Below are positions 9,248-18,709 of a stretch of DNA of 26,294 nucleotides, in pieces (position 1 is the first letter of the stretch; the number at the start of each line of letters is the position of its first letter). A model generated the notes under the pieces. It saw only the letters and a list, made by a program, of their open reading frames with translations, was not told the origin of the DNA and searched no databases. This DNA is from Chara braunii (lineage: Eukaryota; Streptophyta; Charophyceae; Charales; Characeae), in contig BFEA01000426.1 of NCBI GenBank assembly GCA_003427395.1, positions 62,043 through 88,336 of the forward strand. Reading direction: 5' to 3'. The position numbers were made by a program, and so were the translations under genes.

Positions 9248-10678
9248 TGCAAGGATTGAGCCCTCGCAAAGGCCTTTTTGGCCCAGGCACCCAACTGGCC
9301 CCTAAGGCCCCGGCAAGCCTAGTGCCCGCCCTAAGTGAAGGCGGGCGTGCATTCTGCAATGAGGCCTTATTTTTGTCATTTCTGCATTGTGGGGGCACCA
9401 GACAGTTTCCACACGCCACTTGGTTACAGGGCTGCGCCTGAGCACGGCATGCTGAGCCTCTGGGCTCACTCCACATGCGATGTGGCCAGAGGCTCTCGGC
9501 CTATGGGAAGCAAGGCAGCGACGTGGCTGGAGGCCCGTGGGCCAATGAGACTGCAGCGAGTGACAGCAGCCACATCGCACAGTAGGGCAGCTTCACTGCT
9601 GCGGGCCAATGCAACTGTCTGCAACGTGAAGCTACTGGGCACACGCCCTCCAGGCCCAGGCCAGCAAGAGGCTGGCCGCACTTTCCATGTAGGAAAGTGC
9701 GAGGATTCAGCCCTCACAGCCGCTTGGCCGCTGCATGCCAATGCCAAAAGGGGCCCCGGCAAGCAACGTGCTCGCCCTAAGTGAAGGCGGGCCTGAATGG
9801 TGGGCGCCAGACAGTTTGCACGCTCCAGTTGGTTACAAAGGCCCAGCTCGTGAGCATCAGAATCTTCCGAGAGCCTTCCAGGCTCTTCTATGCTTGGACG
9901 TGGAAGCTGGCCTCTCGGCCAATCAGCAAGCAGGGAACACGTCACAGCCTACGTGGGTGGTTGGGGCACGCCTAACTGTTGCGGGCCCAGGCCACTGTCT
10001 GAACGGGCCTGGGCTCAGACACTTTGGTCCGAAGTGAAGCTACTGGGCACTCGATGTCCAGGCCCAGGAGCTGGCCAGAGAAACTCTCACTTTCCGTAAA
10101 GGAATGTGAGAGCCCAGCCAGAAGGACATTCTGGCCTAGTCAGGCATTGCAGCCATGCTGCTGCATCATTGCGCAAGTGGCTGCTTGGCGCTGGCTGGCC
10201 AGGGCGCACGCGGGCGCTGAGAAGTGAGAGGGGCGCTGCGGTGGCAGCCGCCGCACGGCGGCCATAGCCAGGCTGCTGGGGTACAAGGCGGGTGATGGCG
10301 ATGGTGGTCTTCGGGTGAGAAGGTGCATGCTGTGGGGATACAGAGGGTATTGAGGAGAGGAGAGAGAGACGTACCTGGTGTATGCTGGCAGTCTGCATTG
10401 ACAATGCCATGGCATACATTGGTCTTCAATTTCGAAGTGGCTCCTGTTGCATGAACGTAGATAGGCTAGGCGCTGAGCGCCATTCTGGAAGAGCGACATT
10501 GGATACTATGTTGGTGTGGCAAGAGAGTGTTGCCATTGACATTTGAGTTCATTGTATTGCTCTTGTTTGGGTGGTATCCTGGTGCATTGTGCTTTTTGCT
10601 TGGTACATGACTATCTGGACTACAGCGTGATTTTGCAATTTGGATTTCTGTCTATCGCTCTCACTCATATTCCTTGCA
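9248..10678 (+). mobile_element. LTR C with duplicated U3
   Basis: It starts TGCAAGGATTGAGCCCTC and ends TTCCTTGCA. The 5' half holds two related blocks: TGCGAGGATTCAGCCCTC restarts at about 9696, the GCCCTAAGTGAAGGCGGGC motif occurs at 9333 and 9773, and GAAGCTACTGGGCAC at 9629 and 10035. Block ends carry hairpins such as CACTTTCC..GGAAAGTG (near 9681). The 3' half (10105-10678) matches LTR A and B, with the GCCATAGCC core near 10260, an ACGTACCTGG site near 10371 and a GGCGCTGAGCGCC hairpin at 10469-10481. The boundary with the following unit has no clear TSD. Confidence 0.7.
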
Positions 10679-11273
10679 AAAGTGTGTGCCCAGGCAGAGG
10701 ACATTCTGGCTTCGCACTTCTGGGTGGCCACGCTGCGTTGGAAGCAGATAGGCTGCCTGGGCGCTGGCAAGCCAGGGGCACACATGGGCGCACAAAAGGT
10801 GGAGGGTGCATCTGGGCTGCAGGCGCAAGCGGCCATAGCCGGGCCTGCTTGCGGTGATGCCGGTGGCCGATGGTGGTCTTCGGGTGTAGGGGAGCACACT
10901 GTGGGGGGACGGGAATGAGCAGAGAGGAGAGGGGACACGTACCTGGGGTATGCTGGCAGTCTGCATTGGCGAAATCGTCGCGTACATTGGTCTTCAGCTT
11001 GAAGTGATCCTGTTGCATGTCGTAGTTGTAGGCTAGCTTAGGTGCTGAGTAGGATAGGCTGGGTGCTGGGCGCCAATCAAGAAGAGCGACATTGAATATT
11101 ATGTTGGTGTGGCGAGAACGTGTCGACATTGCCATTTGAGTTCATTGTATTGCTCTTATTTGGCTTGTATCTCAGTGCGTTGTGCTTTCTGCTTGGTACA
11201 CGGCTATCTCTGATCTTGAGTGCAATATTGCAATTTGGTTTTCTGTCTATTGCTCTCACTCATTTTCCTTGCA
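10679..11273 (+). mobile_element. LTR D: tandem copy of the 3' half (R-U5-like) of LTR C
   Basis: This unit aligns with about 10096-10678 end to end: GACATTCTGGC, the GCCATAGCCGG core (near 10831), an ACGTACCTGGGGTATGCTGG site (near 10938), a GGTGCTGGGCGCC hairpin (11062) and the TTTTCCTTGCA end. It lacks the U3-like part and TATA-like box, so it is a tandem duplication of the 3' half rather than a separate insertion. Confidence 0.72.
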
Positions 11274-11334
11274 GAATTTGTTCTCCAAACCAGTCCGAAT
11301 GCAAATGCAGGCTTATATGCAGAGGGAACAGACA

Positions 11335-11357
11335 GACACACACACACACACACACAC
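11335..11357. repeat. (AC)n tract at left edge of gap
   Basis: An alternating AC run of about 23 bp ends at the first N. Confidence 0.95.
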
Positions 11358-11467
11358 NNNNNNNNNNNNNNNNNNNNNNNNNNNNNNNNNNNNNNNNNNN
11401 NNNNNNNNNNNNNNNNNNNNNNNNNNNNNNNNNNNNNNNNNNNNNNNNNNNNNNNNNNNNNNNNNNN
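11358..11467. other. assembly gap, 110 N
   Basis: 110 undetermined bases lie between an (AC)n and an (AG)n tract. Predicted frames through it consist of X and Glu/Arg repeats and carry no information. Confidence 1.

Positions 11468-11551
<84 letters not shown>
11468..11551. repeat. (AG)n microsatellite
   Basis: About 84 bp of AG repeat directly follow the gap. The true length is unknown because the gap interrupts it. Confidence 0.98.
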
Positions 11552-11553
<2 letters not shown>

Positions 11554-12220
11554 TTTGTGGGAAGATTCCAAGAAAGTGAGGATGTGGTGAAAGTCAGGAA
11601 CTGTGTCACAAATAGAAAAAGTGAGAGAAAGCTCTACATTTGGTAAATTTGTATCCTTTGGCAGTTACCTTCAGCTTTTGCATCGCCATCGGCGTTGGCA
11701 AACCATTTTGAAACAAACGGTCCATAATGGGAAGAAATGAGAATAAAATACACATCCAAATTAATCCTAAACTAAAATGAAATAGTAAATTTGTGGAAAA
11801 AGCCTATCAATAAAGGATTCACTGTGATGTACAGCAAAAGCAACAAAAATGCCGTAACAACTGTATGAAAATTGGCATTGGCATTGGTGTTGCTGTTGGT
11901 ATAGGTGTTGATATTGGTTTTGGGGTTGGTGATCACACTGGCACAGGTCGCACAGCACAGAGCGGAGGTCTAGGCGGAAAATACAGTGTGAAATCCCTTT
12001 TCTCTTAACAACTATTCCTCCTTGGTCCTGAAGTATATATATCCTCGTACAATCCTGACGGAAAGAGAAAAACTGGAAGAAGATCTGTGATCTCTGACAA
12101 GCAAGATTGATCTTCTGATGGATCGTAGGGAGAGGCAGACGGAGACAGCAGCAAGAGAGACATGACCATTGGCAATTTTTCAAATTTTGTTAGAAAATAA
12201 GCTGCAAGATGAACATGCAG
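11552..12220. other. no gene recognised; GT-rich hexamer stretch
   Basis: The segment is A/T-richer than its neighbours. At 11873-11930 a simple GGTNTTGG-type hexanucleotide pattern repeats about ten times. The long minus-strand frame here reads Gln/Cys/Tyr-rich simple sequence through that stretch and resembles no family I know. Confidence 0.5.
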
Positions 12221-12226
12221 CCCATG

Positions 12227-12281
12227 TGGCAGACTGGTACACAAGGATAGCTGGTAGTGAACAGATCATGAGTTCAAATCC
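12227..12281 (+). other. tRNA-like (SINE head) relic
   Basis: TGGCAGACTGG (A-box-like) and GAGTTCAAATCC (B-box-like, 12270-12281) are about 43 bp apart, the spacing of a tRNA promoter. No convincing cloverleaf is apparent and no A-tail follows directly. It is likely the head of a decayed SINE. Confidence 0.35.
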
Positions 12282-12504
12282 TAATAGATTGAGATGGATA
12301 TACAATCATGTTAGGAGCTAACGCCTTTTTTTCGAAGAAGTTCCATGATGAACGATGAGCTCTTGTCATCATGAAAGAAATCATTTGTGATGATTTTGTC
12401 ATTGACAGGCTTTCCTGGAAAGGATAAGGAAGCTATAGCCCTCTGCAGACAAATGGAAAAGAGAAGAGGAGAGAAACAGTAGAGAGCAGCATTCCCGACC
12501 ATCC

Positions 12505-12650
12505 TTTTTTTTTTTTTTTTTTTTTTGCGACAGATAGGAGTGATGATGTAGGCATGCACTCCTATCTACCCTAAGGGTGGCTCCAGTCTATTGGTGGGGA
12601 GCATCACCTGCTGGAAAGCGGGTCCAGCGTCCCCATCGAATCAAAAAAGA
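12505..12650 (-). mobile_element. SINE-like 3' end (copy 2), poly(T) on plus strand
   Basis: On the minus strand the conserved block GGACGCTGGACCCGC.. then CAGCAGGTGATGCTCCCC and GACTGGAGCC is followed by an inverted repeat (ATAGGAGTG..CACTCCTAT) and a poly(A) run (T run at 12505-12526 on the plus strand). It belongs with the units near 6294, 15156 and 24298. Confidence 0.6.
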
Positions 12651-12893
12651 ACCTTTATACATAAAGCATGAATGGGGGCAATGGCGCCTCTTCAGTTCTT
12701 ACTGGACCGCCAGATCAATCTAAAACAACAAGCTACCTTGCCCTTGAAAACCACTCCCCCTCTCTACCAAACCATTGCAAACCACCACATATCTCCATGT
12801 GTGAGGAGAAAGGGACAAGGGTAAAAGATGAACCAAGCGGGGATACATGCACATCGACAACAAGAACAGAGCGAAAGGAACGGAAACACCTGC

Positions 12894-12994
12894 CCATCCT
12901 TCGACACTCTGTCAAATATGGAATGATACTGAAAAGATTAGCATGGGCCAAGCACAAGGATGACACACACAAATCAAGAAACGGTCCATTTCTT
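12894..12994 (+). pseudogene. U6 spliceosomal snRNA pseudogene
   Basis: The stretch AAGATTAGCATGG, then CAAGGATGACAC, CACAAATC and a GGTCCA near the end follow the order and spacing of U6 snRNA, the catalytic-core RNA of the spliceosome. The invariant ACAGAGA box that pairs with the 5' splice site reads ACTGAAA, the 5' stem-loop is shortened and mutated, there is no TATA box 25-30 bp upstream, and the 3' T-run terminator is broken (TTTCTT). An A-rich stretch follows. It is therefore a retrocopy, not a working gene. A protein frame spans this sequence but is a coincidence. Confidence 0.85.
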
Positions 12995-13011
12995 AAAAGC
13001 AAAAAAGGGAA

Positions 13012-13078
13012 CACATGTCAATAAGCCACACCTGGCAACAAGGTACACCTGACAATAAGCTACACCTGCCAATAAGCT
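13012..13078 (+). repeat. short tandem repeat, about 20-bp unit
   Basis: AATAAGCCACACCTGGC, AAGGTACACCTGAC, AATAAGCTACACCTGCC and AATAAGCTTGC follow one another directly. The word ACACCTGCC also occurs just before the U6-like sequence, so the array may be linked to that insertion. Confidence 0.7.
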
Positions 13079-14825
13079 TGCTAAGTTCCAATTCAAATCA
13101 GCTGTGCATAGCTGCAAGACAGCTCTCAAAGCTCAGGCTATGACTCCAATGGATGCCTCCACAACTCAGGAAGGGAGTATGAACTATAGGGAGGGCTGGG
13201 TTTTGGACTTTCCACAGGCTGTCCTCGGTCTGGTCGCTATGGTGGTGAAACTGATTCAGGTGCAGTGCATCTTTTGTGTGGCAATCAGGTCTCGGACTGC
13301 TTCCTAGTCTATTCCTGTACTGCTTCGGACAAATTATTGTGCTTATCATTCTATACGTACACATAGCTTATGGATCTGCTAGCGTGTTGTTACAATTAGG
13401 GGTATTTGTATGTTTCCCTATGTTTACCACCACCTATACATAGTTTTTGCCAACCTGCTGCTTTGTAGCATTAATTAGGGGGAAATAGGTGTGCTTTCCA
13501 GTCTATAGTACCCTATAGAGTCTATAATACGTATAGTCGTTGTATACCTAGGACACGGAGCAAGTCCTATGTATGTGTGGAGTAATAGTTCTGGCCAGTT
13601 AAGTTAGTGTTTCTTAGTCTACAACTATTTACAGTTTATGAACTACAGTGCAAGGAGCATATGCCAGTGATACCAATGTATCATTCTGTAGCTATGAAAG
13701 ATCCCCTAGTACCTATGTGTGTTTCTCATTCTACAGCTATACCTTGTTTAGCGTAGCTGCTCAACAGCTGGTGATAAGCCTACGATTTACAACAATAAAG
13801 GGGAGAAGGTCCCTGGGCCCTGTAGCCAACCTGGCACTACTGCATAGGCTATTTGCAGTCACCAACTTACAGAGCTGTGGAAAAGAGTTGGGAGTTGAAT
13901 GCACTCTTTGACTAGCCCCCGGATGCTTCTAGGCTGTGCTACCTTTGGAGTAATTTACTAATTTGTGCAAATCTGTGCTAACTGTCAGACCAGGTTCATG
14001 AAAAGTATGCACAGTAACCAAGAAGTTGGAAAGTTGTACCCCTAGCTTTACAGACAAATCATATAATAAGATCCTTAATGTGTGCTGGACCTTTTGGCTC
14101 CCTCAAGGCTGGGGCTGCCACTTCACGCTTACGAATCAAAATCTTTTTATAGCATGCAGAAAAGCTAGCTCTGATGAAAGAGCTCGCCAGTGTCGTCGCC
14201 ACGTACCATCACCAAGTGGACAACTGCTAATAATACTGTTGTAGGCTTGTAGCAAATAGTATAACCTTTGCATACACTGTGAGCTGTAATGGCTTGTGTA
14301 GTCATTTCTGTTCTATTTATAGCTTTGTCGATATTATGAACGAGGCTAGCCACGTATTGTCACTGACTATACAAGTGCTAATTACACTGCGGTATTATTG
14401 TAACCTTGGAGTGCAAGGCCTTGCTGCAGTTTTTATATGTGGTCGAGTTTTCGGTTGACGGTAATCCTCTGATCCAAAAAGGAAGGCCCTTCTAAATGAA
14501 GCAGGGTAGGCCCTAGGGCTGTAGGGAAACTTTTCTGTTTGGACCTTATGACTGCATCAATTATAGATGATGAAACAGGGCTGTAGGGTAGGTTCTTATC
14601 TATAAAGAGGCCCAAAAAGAGCTTCATTTTGCACATGTGCCTACCTTCAACATTGCCTCAGAGGCTCAGGCATAGTGTATTAACATATTCGTGTGGTCCA
14701 TGTGTCGCCGACAGGCATAGAGACCTGCAAAGGAAAATGTCTCATTTGTTGTTTAACAACCCCCACTTTCGTGCATTTGATGAAAGTGTCAAGGGATTGT
14801 CTACTAATATTGATATTAAAGTTAA
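13079..14825. other. no gene or known element recognised
   Basis: About 1.7 kb of moderately A/T-rich sequence with only short frames, none resembling a family I know. A CTATAG-rich patch lies at 13500-13560, and GGGCTGTAGGG occurs twice near 14515 and 14578. It may be old repeat or intergenic DNA. Confidence 0.45.
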
Positions 14826-14829
14826 TTAA

Positions 14830-14956
14830 ACCACCCGTACCTCCACGTTTTTAGGCAGTTAACGCGGTGGATGAATTGCTGCGCCGCGCGGGTCCATATG
14901 CGTTTGCATCAAAGGTGGCCCAGAGGGGGCCTAAGACCGCCTGGGGTACTGGTGGT
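14830..14956. mobile_element. MITE with TTAA target duplication (copy 2)
   Basis: A 127-bp element, ACCACCCGTACC to GGTACTGGTGGT, with TTAA before (14826-14829) and TTGA after (14957-14960), read as a mutated TTAA shared with the next copy. It is non-coding. Confidence 0.7.
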
Positions 14957-14960
14957 TTGA

Positions 14961-15151
14961 ACCACCAGTACCTCGCCCGTGCATTTTTCTCTGATCCAGC
15001 CGCCATTAACGTGACACGGATTTCGGGGGTTAGGCTACCAGAGCAACATGGCTGGTGGCGCCAGCCAAAAGAAGGCCTGCACCAGTTCTTTTTCTTTGGC
15101 GCACAGGGCGTTTCCAGGGTCGCAAAAATGTTGCCCAAAGGTACTGGTGGT
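14961..15151. mobile_element. MITE with TTAA target duplication (copy 3)
   Basis: A 191-bp element, ACCACCAGTACC to GGTACTGGTGGT (perfect 12-bp inverted repeats), flanked by TTGA (14957-14960) and TTAA (15152-15155). It abuts copy 2, so the junction forms a near-perfect 28-bp palindrome. Its interior is not obviously homologous to copy 2. Confidence 0.75.
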
Positions 15152-15155
15152 TTAA

Positions 15156-15360
15156 AAAAAATATATTTTATTTTTATTACTAATTTATTACTATTATTAT
15201 TATATTTTGTTGTTATTATTATTATTTTATTATTTCAATTTGGACAATTGCTCGATTAATGCGTGTCATCCTTCTTTTTGTTTAACACAGCTCTAGTCTC
15301 TTTGTGGGGAGCAGCATGACATTTGCTGGGAAACGGGCCCGGCGTCCCTTTTGAAAGTTA
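15156..15360 (-). mobile_element. SINE-like 3' end (copy 3) with U6-derived segment and AAT-rich tail
   Basis: On the minus strand, GGGACGCCGGGCCCG, then CCCAGCA..CATGCTGCTCCCCAC and GAGACTAGAGC lead into a 37-bp piece matching the U6 snRNA 3' end (15237-15273) and then an AAT/A-rich tail (15156-15236). The conserved block is the same as in the units at 6294, 12505 and 24298. It shows a retroposon whose 3' part includes snRNA sequence. Confidence 0.6.
15237..15273 (-). pseudogene. U6 snRNA 3'-end fragment
   Basis: The minus strand reads AAGGATGACACGCA, then AATCGAG and GTCCAAATT, matching the last about 37 nt of U6 with few differences. It is fused to the retroposon body above and followed by an A-rich tail. 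Confidence 0.8.
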
Positions 15361-15415
15361 AGAGTTGGTCAATGGACAAATGATAGAAGCATCAAATGAA
15401 GAGTATCGGCATTAA

Positions 15416-15565
15416 ACCACCAGTACTTCCTAAAGTCGTGCCCGTTAACAAGCCGCGATGTTAGGAAACGTACGGGCCACTACAGGAGCGGCCAAATTCA
15501 TCCGACTAGAAACGTTTCTCCTCTATTTTTTTTCCCCGGCCGATAGCTGGGCCAAGTACTGGGGT
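15416..15565. mobile_element. MITE with TTAA target duplication (copy 4, degenerate end)
   Basis: It starts ACCACCAGTACTTCC after TTAA (15412-15415) and ends AGTACTGGGGT followed by TTAG (15566-15569). About 150 bp. The right terminus has lost a base or two compared with copies 2 and 3. Confidence 0.55.
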
Positions 15566-15609
15566 TTAGTTTCTCTTGGCAATGCTCTGGGGATTATCTG
15601 AGATCCTCT

Positions 15610-16275
15610 TCCTCTGAGGAATTGAAAACTTTGAGCCATGGACTAGATCTGCCTCTTCAGTTTGACTTTTGTCATGCTGTCAGATTTCCATACATTGCTT
15701 GCCAGTCCACCTGCTGTCTCTACTAGAGCATTTGCTTGTGGTGGGAAGGGATCTGGAAACTCTTCCGCTGGTCTCATTGGAAATGAAGTATCAATCATAG
15801 CCCAGTCATGAAACGATAGATGAACCCCTTCCATATTTGTCACATCCCCATCGACCACCGCAAGTACACATTTGGGACACCAAGCCGTTCTTTAGTGGAC
15901 TCAGTAACTTTCTGTTCTGTCTTTAGCTTCAATTAGTAGCATGATCTTTTGGAGAACTAAATTCCAATCATTCGGGATTGCATTTTGGATATAGTCAATG
16001 ATTCCCTAGACTATTTCTTGCCCCTGGATTTGTACGTCTTCCCACTTGTGCATGCATCTAGGGGTCCAGATGGACCACAGGACTGCCTTTCTCCCTGTGT
16101 GAAATCAATTGGGTTGGGTTTGAAGTCACACCCAATGTACTGTTTGTTGTGAGCAAGGAGGATCGTTTTCCAACCACAGGGCCGGCTAGCTTCATCTCCA
16201 CATCCCACTATCTCCACAGCAATACGGATTGTGGGCAAGGCATAAATAGGTGTTCTATTGTTTCCCTCATCTTCT
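15610..16275 (-). pseudogene. LINE ORF2 3' relic (third LINE)
   Basis: Minus-strand frames carry a zf-RVT-like IEHLFMPCPQS segment near 16250, then AVLWSIWTPRCMHKWEDV near 16050, the usual C-terminal wording of LINE ORF2, and a downstream frame at 15643-15858. Several stops and frameshifts interrupt it. Its wording differs from the LINE at 618-2699, so it is another subfamily. RT and endonuclease are absent. Confidence 0.6.
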
Positions 16276-16380
16276 TTTTTTTGGGGGGAAGGGGTAACTA
16301 CGGCGCAATCGTGTTTTCGGTTCTAAATCCATTTCAGGCATCCCTCGAATACAACACATCCCCACCCACCCTAAAGCTGG

Positions 16381-17076
16381 TTGGATCAAAAGGGTAAACA
16401 ACTAGACCCTGAAGAACGCTGGAACCTTCTCACTGACACTTTGCTGCACACCACCCAAGAACTCTCTGCACTACAACGGACCGTTGGAAAGATAGAACAG
16501 CACCAAGAGGAGTTTGAGAGTACATGGAATAATTACCTTTGTGTGTCATCCCATCAAGTTGATCATAGGATCATCCAGTATGCACGCCAACTAGATGACC
16601 ACTTCTCCCAAAAGCTTACTAACACCATCGTTGCAGCAAAGCTGAGTGCCAGTGGTGGAGGTGGAGATGGTGAAGACGATGGGGATGATGACAAAAAGGG
16701 GAAAGGCCCCAAAAAGGATGGTGGAAAGAAAGGTGAAGGAGACAAGTCTAAGGGAGGAAAACGCGGAGAGAAGATGAAGGTAAAGGTCCCTTGGACGTAC
16801 AATGGTAAGAGGGAGGAGAGCATCTTTCATTGGGAGGCAGCGATGGACACTTATCTGTACATGCAGTTGATTCCGTTTTGGGACCGCGTACTCATGGCAA
16901 GTTCATGCCTGGGGGGAGACGCAGCTAGCTTCGCTATCTCGTTAGTAAAAGAGGCCAGTTGCACCTCGATGGGGCAATATTCACAGTGGACTAGGATCGA
17001 GGACTTATTTAAGGCCCTGAAAGACTGCTTTGAGGATAAGAACTTAGAGTTCTCTGCTTTGAGGATAAGAACTTAG
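16381..17076 (+). pseudogene. Ty3/gypsy gag, N-terminal part
   Basis: A 231-codon open frame whose first codon is TTG, with no ATG upstream in frame close by, so the native start is lost. The order is a helical N-terminus with coiled-coil character (ELSALQRTVGKIEQHQEEFE), a Gly/Asp/Lys-rich low-complexity linker (residues about 90-137), then a capsid-like domain (TYNGKREESIFHWEAAMDTY, WDRVLMASS, FKALKDCFEDKNLE). This resembles retrotransposon gag capsid text. It stops at a 29-bp direct duplication (17027-17080), beyond which the strand of coding flips. The rest of gag appears to lie at 18710-19522 on the other strand. Confidence 0.65.
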
Positions 17077-17080
17077 AGTT
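17027..17080 (+). repeat. 29-bp direct duplication at the gag breakpoint
   Basis: GCTTTGAGGATAAGAACTTAG with its flanks occurs at 17027 and again at 17056. It lies precisely where plus-strand gag ends and minus-strand RT homology begins, and so marks a rearrangement joint. Confidence 0.85.
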
Positions 17081-17949
17081 TTGTATGCCCTTGCGGTAAT
17101 AGTTGGCCAGACCAAGGAACGATCGTAGTTCTGTCAATGTGTGTGGGGTCGAGCAGTCTTTGATTGCTGCTATCTTAGCGTCCTCGAGTTAGATTCCATC
17201 TCCATCCAGCACATGACCCAAATACAATACTGGACGCTTAGCCCATTCACACTTCTTTGGGTTTAGCTTAAAGTCAGCGTCGCGCAGCTTGCTCAACACT
17301 AAACGAAGGTGTTGTTCGTGTTCTTCTAACGACTTACTAAAATCAAAATATCATTTAAGTACACGACGACGAATTTATCTAACCAATCACGAAAAAGTTC
17401 ATTCATACAACACTGGAAGGTAGCAGGGGCATTAGTCAACCCAAACTGCATGACCACAAACTCGTAGTGGTCGTATCGAGTCCTACAGGTTGTTTTATGT
17501 TGATCTTCAGGCAGTACCTCAATCTAATGGTAGCCTGATTTCAGGTCGATCTTCGAGAAATGTTTACAACCCTGCACTCTATCCAAAATGTCATATATTT
17601 GTGGTAATGGTTCAACGTTCTTCTTTATTGTAATCGCAGTGAGACCCCTATAATCTATACACATGCGTAGATCGTCTTTTTTCTTTGGCACAAGCAAGAT
17701 CGGTGCACCATACAACGAGGAACTTCTCTGAGTCCACCCTTTCTCTACTAGTTCATCTAACTGTTTGTGCAACTTATCGAGCTCCTTGGGAGACATCCGA
17801 TAGATGGGGCCCTTGGGAATCCGGCTACCGCGTTCTATATCTATCCAGTGCTTGGTCTCCCTTTCAACTACTTCACTTGGGGTCTTTCCCACGTCAACGA
17901 ACTTGTCTAACAAATTCTGCACATTGGGTAGTATGGGTTTTACCCTCAC
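17081..17949 (-). pseudogene. Ty3/gypsy reverse transcriptase, inactivated
   Basis: The 17524-17949 frame starts near the protease linker and reads through PIYRMSPKELDKL, GAPILLVPKKKDDLRMCIDYR and FSKIDLKSGYH, classic Ty3/gypsy RT fingers and palm. An amber codon (17524-17526) replaces the usual Gln after SGYH; RT text continues with FGLTNAPATFQ, VVVYLNDILI, KLNPKKCEWA, YLGHVLDGDGI and SFLGLANYYRK up to about 17085. The catalytic YLDD reads YLND (codon 17353-17355), there is a one-base frameshift just after it, and another stop follows YLGHVLDGDGI. The enzyme cannot work. The segment is opposite in strand to the RNase H and integrase of the same element. Confidence 0.9.
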
Positions 17950-18470
17950 TAAACAGTCTCACATAGGCGACGATCACTTGCTCAGCGAGGTCATTCTTGA
18001 CCACGTGCCTCGCGAACGCGGGAACACTCATAGAACAAAGGGCCAAGCTACTTTCTACGTTGGATGCATGATACAAACGCAATTGATTTTCCCACCTGTG
18101 GGACTGGGCAGCCAACACTCGTGCTCGCCCCTCTTAATGCCGGCATACGCAACATTGCCCAGTCTGTTCCTAATATCATGTCAACAGACAGATTGTCCTC
18201 CACTAAGAGTGTCGACAATGTAAAACTTTCTTAACCTTTCCCCCTGCCTCCAACCGGAAGTATCCCTTGACCCCTTCAACATACTCACATACTATCATTT
18301 CCCTAATGTTGGCCAACTTACTGATGACCGGTTCCTCTAACTTCTTCACCTTCATTCCTAGGTGCATTTTCTACAATCCTCTTCAACTAATATAACTGCG
18401 CGTTGACCCATTGTCTACTAACGCGCCTATCCTTTCCCTACTTACTTCTCTGTCTACTATTATTAGCTGC
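17894..18470 (-). pseudogene. retropepsin-like aspartic protease and linker to RT, inactivated
   Basis: A minus-strand frame ending at 18383 has ALVDNGSTRSYIS, the active-site loop of a retrotransposon protease with the usual D-S/T-G reading D-N-G. Further on, SVDMILGTDWAML (near 18150-18190) is the second conserved block (ILG-x-D-W). The frame 17894-18118 continues into the linker before RT, with a frameshift near 17930. Between the two blocks the reading is broken by stops. The protease would process Gag-Pol; this copy is dead. Confidence 0.75.
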
Positions 18471-18709
18471 CACTTCGACTTCTTCGGCATTTCGGCCCAA
18501 GCGCGACGACGGGTGGTCCGCTCATCACCAATGGTTGCAAGGGAACCACCTAGAGAGGTCCTAACACAAGCAACCTCTGGACAGCTAGATAGGTGGGGGC
18601 ATACAGCAGTCTCTGTCATTGGGACCTTCGGACAGGAGGGTACTTGTTCAGCGCGCGCTTCTATCTTCTTGCCTGAATCCGAAGTCCTCATAGAGGCAAC
18701 TGCAACCTC

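Noticed and set aside
11120-11646. Several long frames crossing the N gap, with Glu-Arg or Ser-Leu repeats
   Set aside because: They exist only because N is read through and because (AG)n is open in several frames. They carry no protein evidence.
12668-13024. 118-codon ATG frame (starting MNGGNGASSV)
   Set aside because: It overlaps the U6 snRNA-like sequence and a short tandem repeat, and the part over U6 is simply translated snRNA. No domain is recognised.
15600-16400. 5' LTR for the gypsy element just upstream of gag
   Set aside because: No sequence matching the start of LTR E, the GCAGCCATAGCC core or the TTCCTTGCA end is present there. The interval is a LINE relic, so the 5' LTR is taken as lost.
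16563-16830. Minus-strand frames opposite the gag low-complexity linker (Ser/Pro/Phe-rich)
   Set aside because: They are complementary shadows of the Gly/Asp/Lys-rich gag linker.
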